A stretch of DNA of 26,217 bases from Nocardioidaceae bacterium UBA4001 (GTDB lineage: Bacteria; Actinomycetota; Actinomycetes; Propionibacteriales; Nocardioidaceae), in contig DGBP01000020.1 in the NCBI GenBank assembly GCA_002384855.1, positions 104,726 through 130,942 on the forward strand, written 5' to 3'. The notes beneath the pieces are model-generated. The model saw only the letters and a list, made by a program, of their open reading frames with translations. It made no database searches and was not told the DNA's origin. A program made the translations under genes and the position numbers. Shown here one piece after another: positions 24,892-26,217 of this stretch (position 1 is its first letter; each line of letters opens with the position of its first letter).

Positions 24892-26217
24892 TCAGCGCAG
24901 CGCGGCGGCGAGACCGTCGCGGGTGCGCCGGTAGGCCTCGATCTCACCCTCGATGGGCTCGATCACCAGCTCCTCGGTGACCTCGGCGATCGCCGCGCGC
25001 AGCCGCCGGTCGGCCGAGCGTGCCTTGCGGCGCGCGGCCAGCGAGGCGAAGACCCGCGACAGCAGGGCGAGCGCCACACCGACCACGATCCCGCCGAGCA
25101 GCATCAGCGTCGGGATCGGGAATCCGCGGTACTCCGGTGTCTCCGGGGCCGGCATCTGCAGGTAGCCCATGACCGCGAGCCCGGCCAGCCACAGCCCGCC
25201 GGCGACCGCCACGAGGAACACGAGCCACTGCACGATCCGGACGAGGTGCCACCAGACCGGCGTGCGGCCGACACCGAGGTCCGTGGTCCCCACGGCCTTG
25301 TCAAGGGCGTCGTTCAGGTCGTCGAACCGGGAGACCGAGGCGTGCCGGACGGCCGCCGCCCACGGCGTGGTGAGCTCGGCCGCGGCGTCGTCGGCCACGG
25401 CGCGGACGGCGGTGTCGACGCGGGCCCGCTGCACCTGGGTGGCCTCGGGCACCGACGCCCGCGCTCCCCCGGTCAGCTCCTTGCCGCGTGGGCCGAGGTC
25501 GAGGTGGAGCCGCTTGAGCGGGTCGGGGCGTAGCCGGGCGAGCCACTTCGTGACCGGCCAGCCGGTGGCCTGACGTGCGCGGACCCGGGTGGCCTTGTCG
25601 ACCGCGTTGACGACGGTGGGAACCCCCGCGGCGTCCGCGAAGGCGTCGACGAGCTCGGACTTGCGGGCACGCGCCACGTCAGAGGGCTTGGCGGTGCCGT
25701 TCTGCTCCTGCATCCGCGCCGCCGCGTCCTTGATGTCGGCGAGCAGGCGCGTGCGGGTCGCCTTCTTCGCCGCGACCCGCTTGGCGAGCTCCTTCTTGAG
25801 CGTCGGGATCCCGTCGCCGTGGCGCGCCGAGGCGGTGAACACCGGGACGCCGTCGAGGCCGTCGGCCTTCAGCAGACGCTCGAGGTCGGCGACCATCGAG
25901 GCGCGGCGCTCCTCCGGGACCTCGTCGATGTGGTTGAGCACCACGAGCATGACGTCCTTGTGGGTCGACAGCGGCCGGAGGTAGCGGTCGTGGATCGCCG
26001 CGTCGGCGTACTTCTGCGGGTCTATCACCCACACGAGGACGTCGGTGAGCTTCACCAGCCGGTCCACCTCGACGTGGTGCGCGACCTCGGTCGAGTCGTG
26101 GTCGGGCAGGTCGAGAAGCACCAGGCCCTGGAGCTCCTTGTCGTCGGAGACCGGCCCGTCGAGCATGCTGTTGCGGGCCACCTGGTGGCGGCGGGGCACA
26201 CCGAGCCAGTCGAGGAG
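24892..26217 (-). CDS. Large membrane-anchored GTPase (YfjP/dynamin-like), 5' part missing
   Basis: The 442 visible residues run from within the GTPase domain to the stop. The beginning, with the P-loop, lies beyond the right edge. GLVLLDLPDHDS corresponds to the G3 region (DLPD instead of DxxG) and VVLNHIDEVP to the G4 motif (NHID for NKxD). FTASARHGDG resembles G5. A long helical region follows. Two hydrophobic segments come near the C-terminus (VRIVQWLVFLVAVAGGLWLAGLAVMGYL and PTLMLLGGIVVGVALALL). A basic, helical tail ends the protein. In related actinobacteria such proteins often come in pairs, and the partner may lie outside the window. The exact function, perhaps membrane remodelling, is not known. 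Confidence 0.85.
   Translation of the reverse strand, partial: LLDWLGVPRRHQVARNSMLDGPVSDDKELQGLVLLDLPDHDSTEVAHHVEVDRLVKLTDVLVWVIDPQKYADAAIHDRYLRPLSTHKDVMLVVLNHIDEVPEERRASMVADLERLLKADGLDGVPVFTASARHGDGIPTLKKELAKRVAAKKATRTRLLADIKDAAARMQEQNGTAKPSDVARARKSELVDAFADAAGVPTVVNAVDKATRVRARQATGWPVTKWLARLRPDPLKRLHLDLGPRGKELTGGARASVPEATQVQRARVDTAVRAVADDAAAELTTPWAAAVRHASVSRFDDLNDALDKAVGTTDLGVGRTPVWWHLVRIVQWLVFLVAVAGGLWLAGLAVMGYLQMPAPETPEYRGFPIPTLMLLGGIVVGVALALLSRVFASLAARRKARSADRRLRAAIAEVTEELVIEPIEGEIEAYRRTRDGLAAALR

Overview
The window looks like core chromosome of a high-GC actinobacterium, most likely a Nocardioidaceae-type organism (Nocardioides or a close relative). Evidence for this is the GC-rich third codon positions, the frequent GTG starts, two ClpP paralogues beside clpX, a mycobacterial-type RpiB that uses Glu, a mycothiol-type DsbA protein and a truncated haemoglobin GlbO. 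From memory, the order clpX, clpP2, clpP1, tig, nei-type glycosylase, rpiB, DsbA-like, pepN, DUF5130, glbO, thioesterase, ettA, second ssb parallels Mycobacterium tuberculosis Rv2457c to Rv2478c. This is therefore an old conserved block with local insertions. I see no phage, transposase, CRISPR array or defence system.

Layout. Positions 1-2793 hold a protein-quality-control cluster on the minus strand: clpX (cut by the left edge), clpP2 and clpP1, with a good match to a ClgR box before clpP1, plus a small SRPBCC protein. Positions 2900-4800 hold trigger factor with a long hairpin terminator, then tRNA-Pro (minus) and tRNA-Gly (plus). Positions 4860-10127, all minus, hold a membrane SpoIIE-type phosphatase, a Nei-type DNA glycosylase, rpiB, an alpha/beta hydrolase and metG. 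At about 11.0 kb a DsbA-like thiol protein and pepN are divergent. pepN carries a small in-frame repeat insertion and is followed by a 232-bp tandem repeat array. A DUF5130 protein and a small membrane protein (minus) are divergent from an MscS channel (plus). OsmC (minus) and glbO (plus) are divergent over two palindromes, and a hemerythrin-like protein follows. Next come a GNAT-MOSC fusion and two overlapping hot-dog thioesterases (minus), a 22-bp tandem repeat, a thiolase (plus), a GNAT enzyme (minus), a MarR regulator with an operator over its own promoter, and a 44-residue basic protein. The right end holds ettA, a second-type ssb and a large membrane GTPase cut by the right edge (all minus).

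How the genes work together. ClpX and ClpP1/P2 form the ATP-dependent protease, and trigger factor acts on nascent chains. EttA, MetRS and the tRNAs serve translation. DsbA-like, OsmC, GlbO, the glycosylase and perhaps the hemerythrin-like protein fit handling of oxidative or nitrosative stress. Thiolase and thioesterases act on acyl-CoA. Several genes (clpP1, marR, mscS, the 44-residue protein) have a TANNNT box 6-9 bases before the start codon and no Shine-Dalgarno sequence, which suggests leaderless mRNAs.

The less ordinary items are the repeat family (array plus copy inside pepN), the GNAT-MOSC fusion, the mutually exclusive hairpins between the GTPase and ssb, the CPWA active site in the DsbA-like protein, the palindromes between osmC and glbO, and the small basic protein. 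None amounts to a clearly new multi-gene system.
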